Shown piece by piece: positions 8,985 through 17,576 of a DNA stretch of 40,063 nucleotides (its first letter is position 1; every line of letters starts with the position of its first letter). The stretch is from Caballeronia glathei (GTDB lineage Bacteria; Pseudomonadota; Gammaproteobacteria; Burkholderiales; Burkholderiaceae), in contig NZ_JFHC01000071.1 in NCBI RefSeq assembly GCF_000698595.1, forward strand, positions 1 to 40,063, read 5' to 3'. A program made the translations under genes and the position numbers. The notes under the pieces are model-generated. The model was given only the letters and a program-made list of their open reading frames with translations. It had not been told where the DNA came from and did not search any database.

Positions 8985-10277
8985 TCACGTGCGGCCAACG
9001 GCGAGCGGTCCCTCGTCCTTCACGCGCTGATTCGAATGCGCAGGCACGGTGATCATCAGAATGACCGAGAGCAGCAGTGCGGCCGCCATGAACATGTACG
9101 AAGCAGCGGGGCTGCCGGTCGCGCCGTTCAGGTAGCCGACCACCCAGGAACCGCAGAATGCGCCCAGCGCGCCGCATGCGTTGATGATGCCGATCGCGCC
9201 GCCGAGCACGTTGCTCGGAATCAGCTCCGGCACGAGAGCGAAGAACGGGCCATACGGCGCATACATCGCCGCGCCTGCCACGACCAGCAGCGCGAACGAG
9301 ATCCAGAAATGCGAACCGCCGATCAGGTACGACGCCACGAACGCAATGGTCCCGATGAGCAGGAGCGGCCAGACGAAGAGCTTGCGATTGCGGGTCTTGT
9401 CGGAAAGCCACGAGGCGAGCAGCATCAGGATAATGGCGGCGAGATACGGCACGGCGGCGAGCCAGCCGACCGATACGATATCGATTGTCGAGGCCTGCTT
9501 CAGGATCGACGGCAGCCACATGATGAAACCGTACACGCCGATGCTCCAGAGTGCGTGAATCGCACAGCACTTGAGCACGATCGAAGAACGGAACGCCGAC
9601 TTGTAGTCGCGCACCGGCGCGATGTGTGCCTGCTCCGCCTTGAGGCGCGCATCGAGTTCGGCCTTTTCGGCGTCGGTCATCCACGGTGCGTCAGCGGGGC
9701 GGTCCTTCACCGTGAACCACCACACGATTGCCCATGCGATCGCCGGCAGGCCTTCGATCATGAACATCTCGCGCCAGCCGAAGCTGTGCACCAGATAGCC
9801 GGACACGACCGACATCCACAGCACCGTCACGGGATTTCCGAGAATCAGGAACGTGTTCGCACGCGAGCGCTCGCTGCGCGTGAACCATCGGCTGATGTAC
9901 ATCAGCATCGACGGCATCACGGCGGCTTCCACCACGCCGAGCACGAATCGCAATGTCATCAGCATCGGGATATTGCTGACCATGCCGGTTGCCGCGGCGC
10001 ACAGGCCCCACAGAATCAGGCTGAAGAAGATAAGCTTCTTGACGCTGTTGCGCTGCGCATAGATCGCGCCGGGCACCTGAAAGAGGCAATAGCCGAGAAA
10101 GAAGAGGGAGCCGATCAGTGACGACATGCCGGGCGTGATGCCCAGATCCTTGTCGATGCCCGCTGCAGCTGCGAAACCATAGTTCGCGCGGTCGAGGTAG
10201 GCGAGGCTGTACGTGATGAAGATGATGGGCATCAGATACCACCACCTTTGTGTTGCTACGGGTTTGACGCTTTCCAT
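8985..10277 (-). CDS. MFS transporter, anion:cation symporter type (hexonate/hexuronate uptake)
   Basis: This 430-residue protein has twelve predicted membrane helices in two blocks separated by a charged loop (about 185-235, rich in Asp, Ala and Lys). The first helix ends SLAYLDRANYGFA, a hallmark of the ACS branch (ExuT, DgoT, GudP and tartrate transporters), with the A-motif region around KLIFFSLILWG. These carriers import sugar acids with protons. A GGAGAC box precedes the ATG. It lies between the SDR and dehydratase genes on the same strand, so the cargo is likely the operon's hexonate. With the divergent GntP permease, the locus encodes two different sugar-acid importers. Confidence 0.92.
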   Translation of the reverse strand: MESVKPVATQRWWYLMPIIFITYSLAYLDRANYGFAAAAGIDKDLGITPGMSSLIGSLFFLGYCLFQVPGAIYAQRNSVKKLIFFSLILWGLCAAATGMVSNIPMLMTLRFVLGVVEAAVMPSMLMYISRWFTRSERSRANTFLILGNPVTVLWMSVVSGYLVHSFGWREMFMIEGLPAIAWAIVWWFTVKDRPADAPWMTDAEKAELDARLKAEQAHIAPVRDYKSAFRSSIVLKCCAIHALWSIGVYGFIMWLPSILKQASTIDIVSVGWLAAVPYLAAIILMLLASWLSDKTRNRKLFVWPLLLIGTIAFVASYLIGGSHFWISFALLVVAGAAMYAPYGPFFALVPELIPSNVLGGAIGIINACGALGAFCGSWVVGYLNGATGSPAASYMFMAAALLLSVILMITVPAHSNQRVKDEGPLAVGRT

Positions 10278-10361
10278 GATGTCTCCGGGTGCGCAGGGCG
10301 CACGAGGGTTGAACGACGGGAGTCGTTCTGGTTGTGTGTTATTCCCGTCGAGAAATTGAGT

Positions 10362-11129
10362 TCAGAGCACGGCGAGCCAGCCGCCGTCCACGTAAATGAT
10401 CTGACCGTTCACGTAGCTCGATGCCGGCGACGACAGATACACCGCCGTGCCAACGAGCTCCTCCGGCCTTCCCCAGCGCTGCGAGGGGTTGCTGCTCTTC
10501 ACCCACGCATCGAAGGCCGCGTTTTCAACGAGCGGCTTGTTCATGTCAGTGAGGATGTAGCCGGGACCGATCGCGTTCGCCTGAATGTTCGACGCGGCCC
10601 ACTCGGCGCTCATCGCGCGGGTCAGCATCTTGATGCCGCCCTTGGCCGCCGTGTAGGCACCAACCGTTGCGCGTGCCGACTCGCTCGTGAGCGAACCGAT
10701 GTTGATGATCTTCCCGCCCGTGCCGCGCGCAATCATGCGTCGCGCCGCTTCTTTCGCGACGATGAACGCGCTCGTCAGGTTGGTGTCGATCACGCGCTGC
10801 CAGTCGGCGAGTTCGAGTTCGACGAGCGGCTTGCGGAACTGAATACCCGCATTGTTCACGACGATGTCGACCTGCACGCCGTCCTTGTCCCATTGCGCAA
10901 AGGCGTCGGCGACGGCGTGTTCGTCGGTCACGTCGAATGCGCGGCCCAGCGCTTTGAAACCCTTGCTTTCGAGCCGGCCGGCCGCCTCGGCGACGGTATC
11001 GGAGCGCGTACCGTTCAGGATCACGGTTGCGCCAGCGGTCGCCAGCCCTTCGGCAAGCGCAAAGCCGATGCCGCGCGCTGAACCTGTGACGAGCGCGGTG
11101 CGGCCGCTCAAATCGAATAACTGTGTCAT
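10362..11129 (-). CDS. SDR family oxidoreductase, gluconate 5-dehydrogenase (IdnO)-like
   Basis: This 255-residue classical short-chain dehydrogenase shows the cofactor motif TGSARGIG near residue 16, NNAG, and the catalytic Ser-Tyr-Lys set (NIGSLTSE, then YTAAK). The C-terminal segment GQIIYVDGGW is typical. The opening MTQLFDLSGRTALVTG closely resembles gluconate 5-dehydrogenase/L-idonate-pathway 5-keto-gluconate reductases, which interconvert gluconate and 5-ketogluconate. An in-frame ATG at 11141 would add four residues; the downstream ATG has the better-spaced GGAAAAG. It is second in the GntR-led operon, with gaps of 94 and 84 bases on either side. Mannonate oxidoreductase activity is an alternative given the ManD neighbour. 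Confidence 0.88.
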   Translation of the reverse strand: MTQLFDLSGRTALVTGSARGIGFALAEGLATAGATVILNGTRSDTVAEAAGRLESKGFKALGRAFDVTDEHAVADAFAQWDKDGVQVDIVVNNAGIQFRKPLVELELADWQRVIDTNLTSAFIVAKEAARRMIARGTGGKIINIGSLTSESARATVGAYTAAKGGIKMLTRAMSAEWAASNIQANAIGPGYILTDMNKPLVENAAFDAWVKSSNPSQRWGRPEELVGTAVYLSSPASSYVNGQIIYVDGGWLAVL

Positions 11130-11223
11130 GTGCTTTTCCATTTGCGGATGCTCGAGAAATAGGCGTGCGTGCGCCCGTCGCGGCCGGGTACGGGGCCGCG
11201 ATGATGTCCTGCTGATCGGTATG

Positions 11224-11943
11224 TCAGACGGGCTTGTCGTTGACCGTCCGGGTCAACGCGGCGCGGTCCTCGAAATCCTTCTCCGCGCGCTGGATGAGCG
11301 TGAGGACCGCTTGCTCGGCCGCAGCCGGATCGCCTTGCTCGATCGCGACGCATAACGCTTCGTGCATCGGCAGCGAGCGCGCCGGGCCACCGGCGATCTC
11401 CGAGCTGAGTTCGAAGCTGGTGCGCAAAATTGCCGAAAGCGCGTTTTGCATCTGCTGCACGAACTGGTTGTGACAAGCGGTCAGGATCGCGCCGTGAAAC
11501 GCCAGATCGGCGGGCACGTACTGGCCGTGGCCAGCGACGGCGCGTTCCATCGCCTTGAAGGCGCGCCGCACGGCGATGCGGTCTTCTTCCGTCGCGCGCT
11601 TCGCCGCAAGCCTGGCGGCGTTCGGCTCGATGATCAGACGGAGTTCCATCAAGTCCTGAATCAGGTCGTCGTCGATGGCGCCCGCCCGCGCGCGCCAGGT
11701 GATCACGTCCGGGTCGAATAGCTGCCATTGCGAACGCGGAAGCACGATCGTGCCGTGGCGGCGGCGCACCTGAAGCATGCCTTTGGCGGAGAGCGATTTC
11801 ATCGTTTCGCGGATGGTGATCCGGCTCACGTTCATCTGCTCCGCGAGCACGGGTTCGGCGGGCAGGATGTCGCCCGGTGCAAATTTGCCTGCGCAAATCT
11901 GCTCGCCCATCTGGTTGAGAACCTGCCGGTGTAGTGTTGCCAC
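11224..11943 (-). CDS. GntR/FadR-family (FCD) transcriptional regulator
   Basis: This 239-residue regulator has an N-terminal winged helix-turn-helix (GDILPAEPVLAEQMNVSR, VRRRHGTIV) and an all-helical FCD ligand-binding domain with the family's metal/acid-binding residues (DLMELRLIIEP, DLAFHGAIL, MHEALCVAI). FadR-type regulators of uronate and hexonate operons have this build (UxuR, ExuR, DgoR, GntR). It is the first gene of the minus-strand operon and diverges from the GntP permease, with a perfect palindrome 16 bases upstream of its start. It therefore probably represses itself, the operon and gntP until the sugar acid or a breakdown product binds. Direct evidence is limited to domains and position. 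Confidence 0.92.
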   Translation of the reverse strand: MATLHRQVLNQMGEQICAGKFAPGDILPAEPVLAEQMNVSRITIRETMKSLSAKGMLQVRRRHGTIVLPRSQWQLFDPDVITWRARAGAIDDDLIQDLMELRLIIEPNAARLAAKRATEEDRIAVRRAFKAMERAVAGHGQYVPADLAFHGAILTACHNQFVQQMQNALSAILRTSFELSSEIAGGPARSLPMHEALCVAIEQGDPAAAEQAVLTLIQRAEKDFEDRAALTRTVNDKPV

Positions 11944-11958
11944 GGTTTTCTCTCTAGG

Positions 11959-11970
11959 TCATACGTATGA
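11959..11970. promoter_or_regulatory. Palindromic candidate operator of the GntR regulator
   Basis: TCATACGTATGA is a perfect twelve-base palindrome in the 272-base divergent region between the regulator and the GntP permease. Its size and symmetry fit operators of FadR-subfamily GntR proteins. No second copy was noticed in the same gap. Confidence 0.6.
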
Positions 11971-12215
11971 TGTAGAAAGATATGCGAGCAAAGATATCGA
12001 AGCAATCCGGGTTGTCCCCGAGAGGTTGCAGTCGTTCCAAGGAGCTACATGGCCGTCCAGTGCTGGCGGAAACAGCCGATTTCGTCGTGATTATTCAGCG
12101 TTCGCTACAATCAACGTCGACTTCGCGGCAGGGCGAAGCACGACGCGCGAGCGAAGGAACCCATCGAACGCATCGACCGCCGCGACCGATCTTCAACTTT
12201 GACAAAGGGACCCCC

Positions 12216-13592
12216 GTGCATCTGACGACACCTTTCACGCCGTGGTCATCGCACGACACGCGGCTCATTCTTTCGTGCGTGCTTGGACTCGCACTGATCA
12301 TCGTCTTCATCAGCGCGCTGAAGATCGCGCCGTTCCTGTCGATCCTGGTCGGTACGTTCGCCGCGGGGTTCACGGCGGGGCTGCCGCTCGACGCCGTGGC
12401 GGGCGCGTTCAGCAAAGGGGCGGGCGCGCTGCTCGGCGATGTCGGCATCATCATCGCGCTCGGGGCAATGCTCGGCGCGCTGATGGCCGATTCCGGCGCA
12501 GCCGACAGGCTCGTATCGACGATCCTCGAACATTCGACGCCGAGCCGCTTGCCGTGGATGATGGCGCTCGTCGCGATCATCATCGGCATGCCGCTGTTTT
12601 TCGAGGTGGGCCTCGTGATGATGGTGCCGATCATCTTCGTGATGGCGCGCCGCTCGCAGCAGCCGATCCTGCGCATCGCGATCCCCGCGCTCGCCGGCAT
12701 GACGACGCTGCATGCGCTGCTTCCGCCGCATCCGGGCCCGCTGATCGCGGTCAGTGCGCTGCACGCGGATCTCGGCATCACGCTCGGCCTCGGCCTGATC
12801 GTCGCGATTCCGGCGGTCATCCTAGCCGGTCCGCTTTACGGCATCGCGCTGTCGAAACGGATGCACGTGGCCGAACCGGAAGAGATGGGCAAGCTGTTCC
12901 GGTCTGAAGCGACGCAAACGGACCTGCCCGGCTTCGGGATCTCGTTGATCACGATTCTGTTGCCCGTTGTACTGATGCTTGGACGCACGGTCGCGAAACT
13001 GCTGCTCGCACCGCAAACACTTCTGTTCGATACGCTCGATTTTCTCGGTGAACCGCTGGTCGCGCTCGGGCTTACGGTCCTGTTCGCCATCGTGGCGCTG
13101 GGCTGGTCGCGAGGTATGCCGCGCGAGCGCGTGGGCGCCGTTCTGCGCAAGAGCCTGCCGCCGATTGCCGCGCTGCTGCTCACCATCGGCGCGGGCGGCG
13201 GCCTGAAGCAGACGCTTGTCGTCGCCGGCATCAGCTCGACGATCGGCAAGATCGCAGTCAGCACGCATCTGCCGCTGATCCTGCTCGCGTGGCTCGTCGC
13301 GGTCGCGCTGCGTCAGGCGACCGGCTCGGCGACCGTCGCAACGACTACGACGGCGGGCATCGTCGCGCCGGTCGTCGTGGGACTGAGCGCGACCCACAAT
13401 TCGCTGCTGGCCCTGGCGATCGGTGCTGGATCGGTATTTTTCTGTCACGTGAACGACGCGGGTTTCTGGATGGTCCGCGAGTATTTCGGGCTGCAGCTCA
13501 AACAGACGGTGTTTGTCTGGTCGATCCTGCAGACGATCGTGTCGGTGGTCGGTCTTGCAATGACGCTCGCGCTGTGGAGCGTGTTCGCGTGA
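12216..13592 (+). CDS. GntP family gluconate/sugar-acid permease
   Basis: This 458-residue polytopic permease belongs to the GntP family (gluconate, idonate and related H+ symporters). Hydrophobic helices run through the whole protein. Family features include ILVGTFAAGFTAGLPL, GMPLFFEVGLVMM, the LPPHPGP loop (about residues 167-173) and the ATGSATVA segment near the C-terminus, all usual in GntP/GntT/IdnT. The frame is open from 11982, but the upstream residues are polar and unrelated. The GTG at 12216 follows an AAAGGGA box and gives the standard family length. It diverges from the GntR gene and presumably shares its operator. Confidence 0.9.
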   Translation: MHLTTPFTPWSSHDTRLILSCVLGLALIIVFISALKIAPFLSILVGTFAAGFTAGLPLDAVAGAFSKGAGALLGDVGIIIALGAMLGALMADSGAADRLVSTILEHSTPSRLPWMMALVAIIIGMPLFFEVGLVMMVPIIFVMARRSQQPILRIAIPALAGMTTLHALLPPHPGPLIAVSALHADLGITLGLGLIVAIPAVILAGPLYGIALSKRMHVAEPEEMGKLFRSEATQTDLPGFGISLITILLPVVLMLGRTVAKLLLAPQTLLFDTLDFLGEPLVALGLTVLFAIVALGWSRGMPRERVGAVLRKSLPPIAALLLTIGAGGGLKQTLVVAGISSTIGKIAVSTHLPLILLAWLVAVALRQATGSATVATTTTAGIVAPVVVGLSATHNSLLALAIGAGSVFFCHVNDAGFWMVREYFGLQLKQTVFVWSILQTIVSVVGLAMTLALWSVFA

Positions 13593-13607
13593 TGACGCGC
13601 TGAAACG

Positions 13608-14083
13608 GGCGGCTTCCGGTTGGGCGCCGACGTTCTGCGCACGTTCGGCGCGGGCTCGGACTACACGTTCGGTCCCGCGGTGGTCGGCTTTGTCGATACG
13701 CACAGCCAGTATCCGGGCACGACGTCGTTCAGCCGGAGCAGCGGGAACATCAGCGGCACCATGCGATTCGACAATTTCGAGCTTAACGGGAGATACGCAC
13801 CGAGGCCTGCGCCTGGGCTGGGCATCGCCTACACTTAGACGGCGGCCATGTCGGCAATGGCAGCAACACGCCGTACGGCTCGGACCCGAAATGACGTCAA
13901 GTCAATCTGCAGACCGTGTACTCGTTTTCGACGCGCACCGACGCGCACGCCGATGCAATGTATCAGCACGTGATCGGTCACGACTACGTCGCGTTCGTCA
14001 ACGCGGAGCCGGCACTTCACATACCTAAAAACAACGAGACGCAGTCGGCACCCACGAACTCTTTAGCAAGGGATTCGCTATGA
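13608..14083 (+). pseudogene. Gram-negative porin (OmpC/Omp32-like) C-terminal relic
   Basis: The translation GADVLRTFGAGSDYTFGPAV, then VVGFVDTHSQY and MRFDNFELNGRYA, is the C-terminal half of a Burkholderia-type trimeric porin. The frame hits TAG at 13836. Shifting by one base there restores the expected continuation (DGGHVGNGSNTPYG, then VNLQTVYSFSTRTDAHADAM, then YQHVIGHDYVAFVN). That second frame contains TGA at 13892 where porins have Trp, and ends at 14081-14083 without the terminal aromatic beta-strand needed for outer-membrane assembly. The start, signal peptide and first half are absent. One base appears lost and at least one nonsense mutation gained, so it is a dead fragment immediately after the GntP gene. 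Confidence 0.8.
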
Positions 14084-14201
14084 AGCGCTCATCCGACTCA
14101 ATTACGTTGACGTTTTTTCTGTTCATGGACCTGGCGTTGCCAACACGCGCTCAAGCGCCGGTCCTTCGTCGCTGGGCGCGAGATAGTGTGGAGGTGTCGT
14201 C

Positions 14202-15140
14202 ATGATCGAGCCTTCCGATTTTCGGAGCACAAGGATAGTGCTTAATCACGGTGGCGGCCGTATGCCCGCCGTCGGATTCGGCACGCTGATTTCCGATGCG
14301 GCTACGACTATCAGTGCCACCAGAGACGCGCTGGAAGCCGGATATCGACACTTCGATTGTGCCGAGCGATACCGGAACGAGCGTGAGGTGGGCGAGGCCC
14401 TGCGGGCAGGGCTTGCCGCCGGAGGGATCACGCGCACAGACATCTTTGTGACCACAAAATTGTGGAACTCCAATCATCGTCCCGAGCGGGTCGAACGCGC
14501 TTTCGATGCAAGTCTTGAAAGGTTGGGGATTGACTATCTGGACCTTTATCTCATTCACACGCCGTTTGCATTTCAACCAGGAGACGAGCAGGACCCGCGC
14601 GACGAAAACGGCAGTGTCATCTACGATAAGGGCGTGACTTTGCTCGACACGTGGAGGGCAATGGAAGACTTGGTCGACCGTGGAAGATGCCGGGCCATCG
14701 GATTGTCCGACATCAGTCTGAACCAGTTGCGGCCCTTGTATGAATCGGCACGAATCAAGCCAGCAGTGGTGCAGGTCGAAGCACATCCGTACCTTCCAGA
14801 AACGGAACTTCTGGAGTTCTGCGAGGAGAACGGGGTCGTGTTCTTGGCCTTTGCGCCATTGGGTCACGGAATAAGGCCGGGGCCGCTCGAGGACCCGGTC
14901 ATCTCCCGGATTGCCGCGCGAATTGGAAAGACGCCGGCACAGGTACTGCTTGCCTGGGCGCTGCAGCGTGGCGGGGCTTTGCTCACTACGCCCAAGACTG
15001 CGGCTCGCGCGCGCGAGAATTTCGACATCTCCGCGCTTCCGGCCGACGCGTTCGACGAGATCAACCGGATTCAGACAAGGCAGAGGTTTAACGAAGTCGT
15101 CAAGACCGGCAGCCCGGGTTTCATTCCGCAAAGCAAATGA
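14202..15140 (+). CDS. Aldo/keto reductase
   Basis: This 312-residue NADPH-dependent carbonyl reductase has the AKR barrel. The full catalytic tetrad is visible: Asp52 and Tyr57 (HFDCAERYRNE), Lys86 (VTTKLWN) and His119 (DLYLIHTPF). The cofactor pocket motif near the end (LLTTPKTAARARENF) replaces the usual IPKS with TPKT, a common variant. A GGAGGTG box before the ATG supports this start. It stands alone: upstream is a broken porin gene and downstream an IS6 scar, so no pathway is suggested. The physiological substrate (an aldehyde, ketose or keto-acid) cannot be told from sequence. Confidence 0.92.
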   Translation: MIEPSDFRSTRIVLNHGGGRMPAVGFGTLISDAATTISATRDALEAGYRHFDCAERYRNEREVGEALRAGLAAGGITRTDIFVTTKLWNSNHRPERVERAFDASLERLGIDYLDLYLIHTPFAFQPGDEQDPRDENGSVIYDKGVTLLDTWRAMEDLVDRGRCRAIGLSDISLNQLRPLYESARIKPAVVQVEAHPYLPETELLEFCEENGVVFLAFAPLGHGIRPGPLEDPVISRIAARIGKTPAQVLLAWALQRGGALLTTPKTAARARENFDISALPADAFDEINRIQTRQRFNEVVKTGSPGFIPQSK

Positions 15141-15178
15141 TAGTGAGACGTGGACTGCGTCCGGAGGCAGTCGATGAT

Positions 15179-15271
15179 CGCCTGGTGATCTTGCTCGACG
15201 ACGTTGTTCAGATACTTGTCTTGGCGAATCTTGATCGGCGTTTCCCGCTCCGCGTCAAGAGCGCCCAACAC
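15179..15271 (-). mobile_element. IS6-family transposase fragment (scar)
   Basis: On the minus strand the translation reads DAERETPIKIRQDKYLNNVV then EQDHQAI, the DDE-transposase catalytic region of IS6-family elements, where intact copies read KYLNNIVEQDHRAIKR. The Glu of the catalytic DDE triad is in this piece. Similarity stops abruptly near 15179, and no other transposase domain or terminal inverted repeat is recognised nearby, so this is a remnant of roughly 25-30 residues, not a mobile element. It lies immediately after the aldo/keto reductase. Confidence 0.75.
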
Positions 15272-15648
15272 TCAGATAGATGTGCTGCTTGTGCGAGTTC
15301 GACCGAAAGGGGATCGGATGACTCTTTCCACCTGAGATTTCTTGTCGTGCCGGGTCGGCGCCCGAATGTAAGCGGGTAAGTCCGGTCCCAATTTCTGCTC
15401 CTGTCGGTTTCAAGCAAGGTCTCCCAATTCGGGTAGGCGGTGGGAGCCACTAGAATTGACGAGTCGAAACAGGCAAAGCCTCATCACACGGGCTTTTTGG
15501 GGCGCGTGGGGCAGGGCGGGCCGTTCAACTTTTTGCGTTCGAGGTGTTCACGATATAGTTGATGGCGACCGTGTTGGCCCCGACCTGACCGATGTCCGTC
15601 ACCGCTTTGACCAACGCCACGACCCAGCACACGACAGGAGGCGCCGCA
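15272..15648. other. Intergenic region with an unrecognised minus-strand frame
   Basis: A minus-strand frame (about 15208-15450) contains a segment reading WDRTYPLTFGRRPG then TRNLRWKESSDPLS, which looks protein-like but which I cannot assign. It runs into the IS6 scar in another frame and may be a relic of the same insertion event. The rest holds only the leader of the next gene. Confidence 0.35.
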
Positions 15649-16263
15649 ATGACGATTAATAGAAAGATTGCCGACCACTACGAGACCTACGTTCCGCAAG
15701 GCGAAAACTGGCTGGCGACGCATCCGGAAGATACCTTTGGCGGCATCGACAAGTCAGCCTGGCGTGCGATCTCGATCAAATCGACGGACGTCCCGAAGGA
15801 AGCCTATGAAGCTTGGGTCGCGCGGTTAGTCAAACGATTCAAAGCTGCCGAGTTCGACTTCGACGCAATAAATACGCCTGAAGGCTTCGAAGCCTTCCAC
15901 GCATCGCTGGTCGAAGACAACAAGACCTGTTGGGCCGCGCGTGGCCTGGAAGCACCGTCGCATCACGTCGTCCTGCTCATGGTCGACTCAGCGTTAAAGT
16001 TTTTTCGGCGTACGGACAACAACCGCTGGCCGGTATTGCATCAGGCCGTGCGCAGGTATGGACACACCGTGTTGAATGAGCGGGCTCAAAGCCTGCTTAA
16101 AGAGCTCTTCGCCGACGAGAAGCGCTACATTTCGGCCGGCGCGACTGACGAGATTGACACGTCGTACAAAGCCCAGCAAGCGCGGATTCGCGACTTCTGC
16201 GAGCAGTACGGAGGCAGCCCGCTGGTTGTCGACGCGTACGCCCACGATCACCACTTCAAATGA
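15649..16263 (+). CDS. Hypothetical protein, 204 residues, family not recognised
   Basis: I do not recognise this protein. The ATG at 15649 has an excellent AGGAGG box eight bases upstream; the frame is open farther but the extra residues look non-coding. It has no signal peptide or membrane segment, is mixed-charge and probably cytosolic and mostly helical. Noteworthy segments are a start rich in aromatics (ADHYETYVPQGENWLATHP), a central HHVVLLMVDSALKFFRR and a C-terminus ending DAYAHDHHFK. A ligand- or metal-binding role for the terminal His-rich tail is only a guess. It is flanked by an IS scar and a gene-poor stretch, consistent with an acquired gene. Confidence 0.7.
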   Translation: MTINRKIADHYETYVPQGENWLATHPEDTFGGIDKSAWRAISIKSTDVPKEAYEAWVARLVKRFKAAEFDFDAINTPEGFEAFHASLVEDNKTCWAARGLEAPSHHVVLLMVDSALKFFRRTDNNRWPVLHQAVRRYGHTVLNERAQSLLKELFADEKRYISAGATDEIDTSYKAQQARIRDFCEQYGGSPLVVDAYAHDHHFK

Positions 16264-17576
16264 GTTGTGAACGTTGGTATTCGAGGGGCTATACGAGCAT
16301 TTCAGTGATTTGCTTTGTGTTTGCGAAATAGCCGCATGGATTTGTTCCATCTTCCGCGCAACCCGCAGTGGGCCAGGGCAGAGGCGTATGGTTGCAATTG
16401 ACTCTGCCCGTCAGCGCTTTCTTGATTGCTGGCTCAGCGGATACAGGGGAATTCAATCTCGATCGTCGGAGCGGCGAAAGCACGTCTGGAGTGAGTGTCA
16501 TGCCGATTGCCCGGATGACCTTATTGATACGATGTTTATATCGCTTGCTTGTCTCATACGATTCGCAATGCCGCGCAGTCTCGCTCCACGCCAACGACTG
16601 ACAAGCGAGATGTGCCGGTCCAACGGCTCCCTATCCTCAATTGGCGTCGAAGGTTGCAATGTGCGCGTGGCAGGTTCCGGGAGTCTGTTCGCGAGTGTGC
16701 CGATGCTGCCGACTGCGGACCAGAGTCTGAAGCCCAGGCACTATAGCGACAACGACATGGGCCATGCATGACGGGTCGCGCCGCGCGCCTGACCAGATCC
16801 TCAGGGTTGTGGCATCGGATCTGTGTTGACGAGATTTTTATGTATTGCATCCGATCTTTATCGGCGACTTGACGCCTCTTTTGCTCAAATGAAAGCGTGC
16901 AAGAACGATATGAAGGGCAGTGCCTTGTTACGTTTATTGATCCCGGTTGTTCATCATGAAGGCGGTCTCTACGCCGCACGCCACGCAGCGTTTCTGTTTG
17001 CAATCTTCGACGACGCGAGTGTCTGCTGCCACTGGACACGCGTTTTCGGCCCGATAGCCGGGGCGATCGCGGCGAGCAAGTCGGCCAGACAATCCGACGC
17101 CTTGATAGTGGACGCGCGCCAACTGGGTTTCCTTACTCCCGCAACCGGGGGCGCATCTCATCGCGTTTATCGAGGCCAAGGTTTCAGCAGCATCGCAGAG
17201 TTCGCTCGCATGCCGGTAAAGTGGCGCGGCAGCGCCATCCTGAGCGAACCAACGGATGCCAACCTTGCCCGTGCTATGTGGTCACGTGGTATCGAATTGC
17301 CTCAGCGCGATGCAGCTTGAGGCGCCGAGGCATTGCGGGCCTCTATCGAATCACGCTTTCCCGTTATCTGCATGGGCTCCCTCAAACAAGGCCGTCGTGC
17401 ACTTCATCGCCGCACCACCCCGTGTTGAGATCATATTTTCTGCTGGCTCCGCATCCTGCTCAACGGCTTCCGGATAGCCCGTATGATCGCCAAGAGGCAG
17501 ATGCGAGAGAGTGGTATCTGGCGAGTTCCAGCCAGGTCGTTTCGGCCGCATGGTCCACAAACAAAGGAAAACGAAG
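16264..17576. other. 1.3-kb gene-poor stretch
   Basis: No frame gives a recognisable protein. Base composition is visibly less GC-rich than the surroundings in places (for example around 16300-16340 and 16825-16865). The longest plus-strand frame (16823-17320) has no good ribosome-binding site and its translation matches nothing I know; a minus-strand frame over the same bases is equally unconvincing. The last 100 bases carry the leader of the binding-protein gene, including AAAGGAAAACG just upstream of its ATG. Decayed coding DNA is the likeliest explanation. Confidence 0.45.

Noticed and set aside
8895..10121. A 408-codon plus-strand frame
   Set aside because: Antisense to the MFS transporter gene. 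The translation is His/Arg/Glu-rich with no membrane or enzyme motif.
12822..13703. A 293-codon minus-strand frame
   Set aside because: It mirrors the GntP permease gene and part of the porin relic and has no motif of its own.
16823..17320. A 165-codon plus-strand frame considered as a gene
   Set aside because: The start lacks a ribosome-binding site, the product matches nothing I recognise, and an opposite-strand frame is comparable. It is noted only within the gene-poor block.
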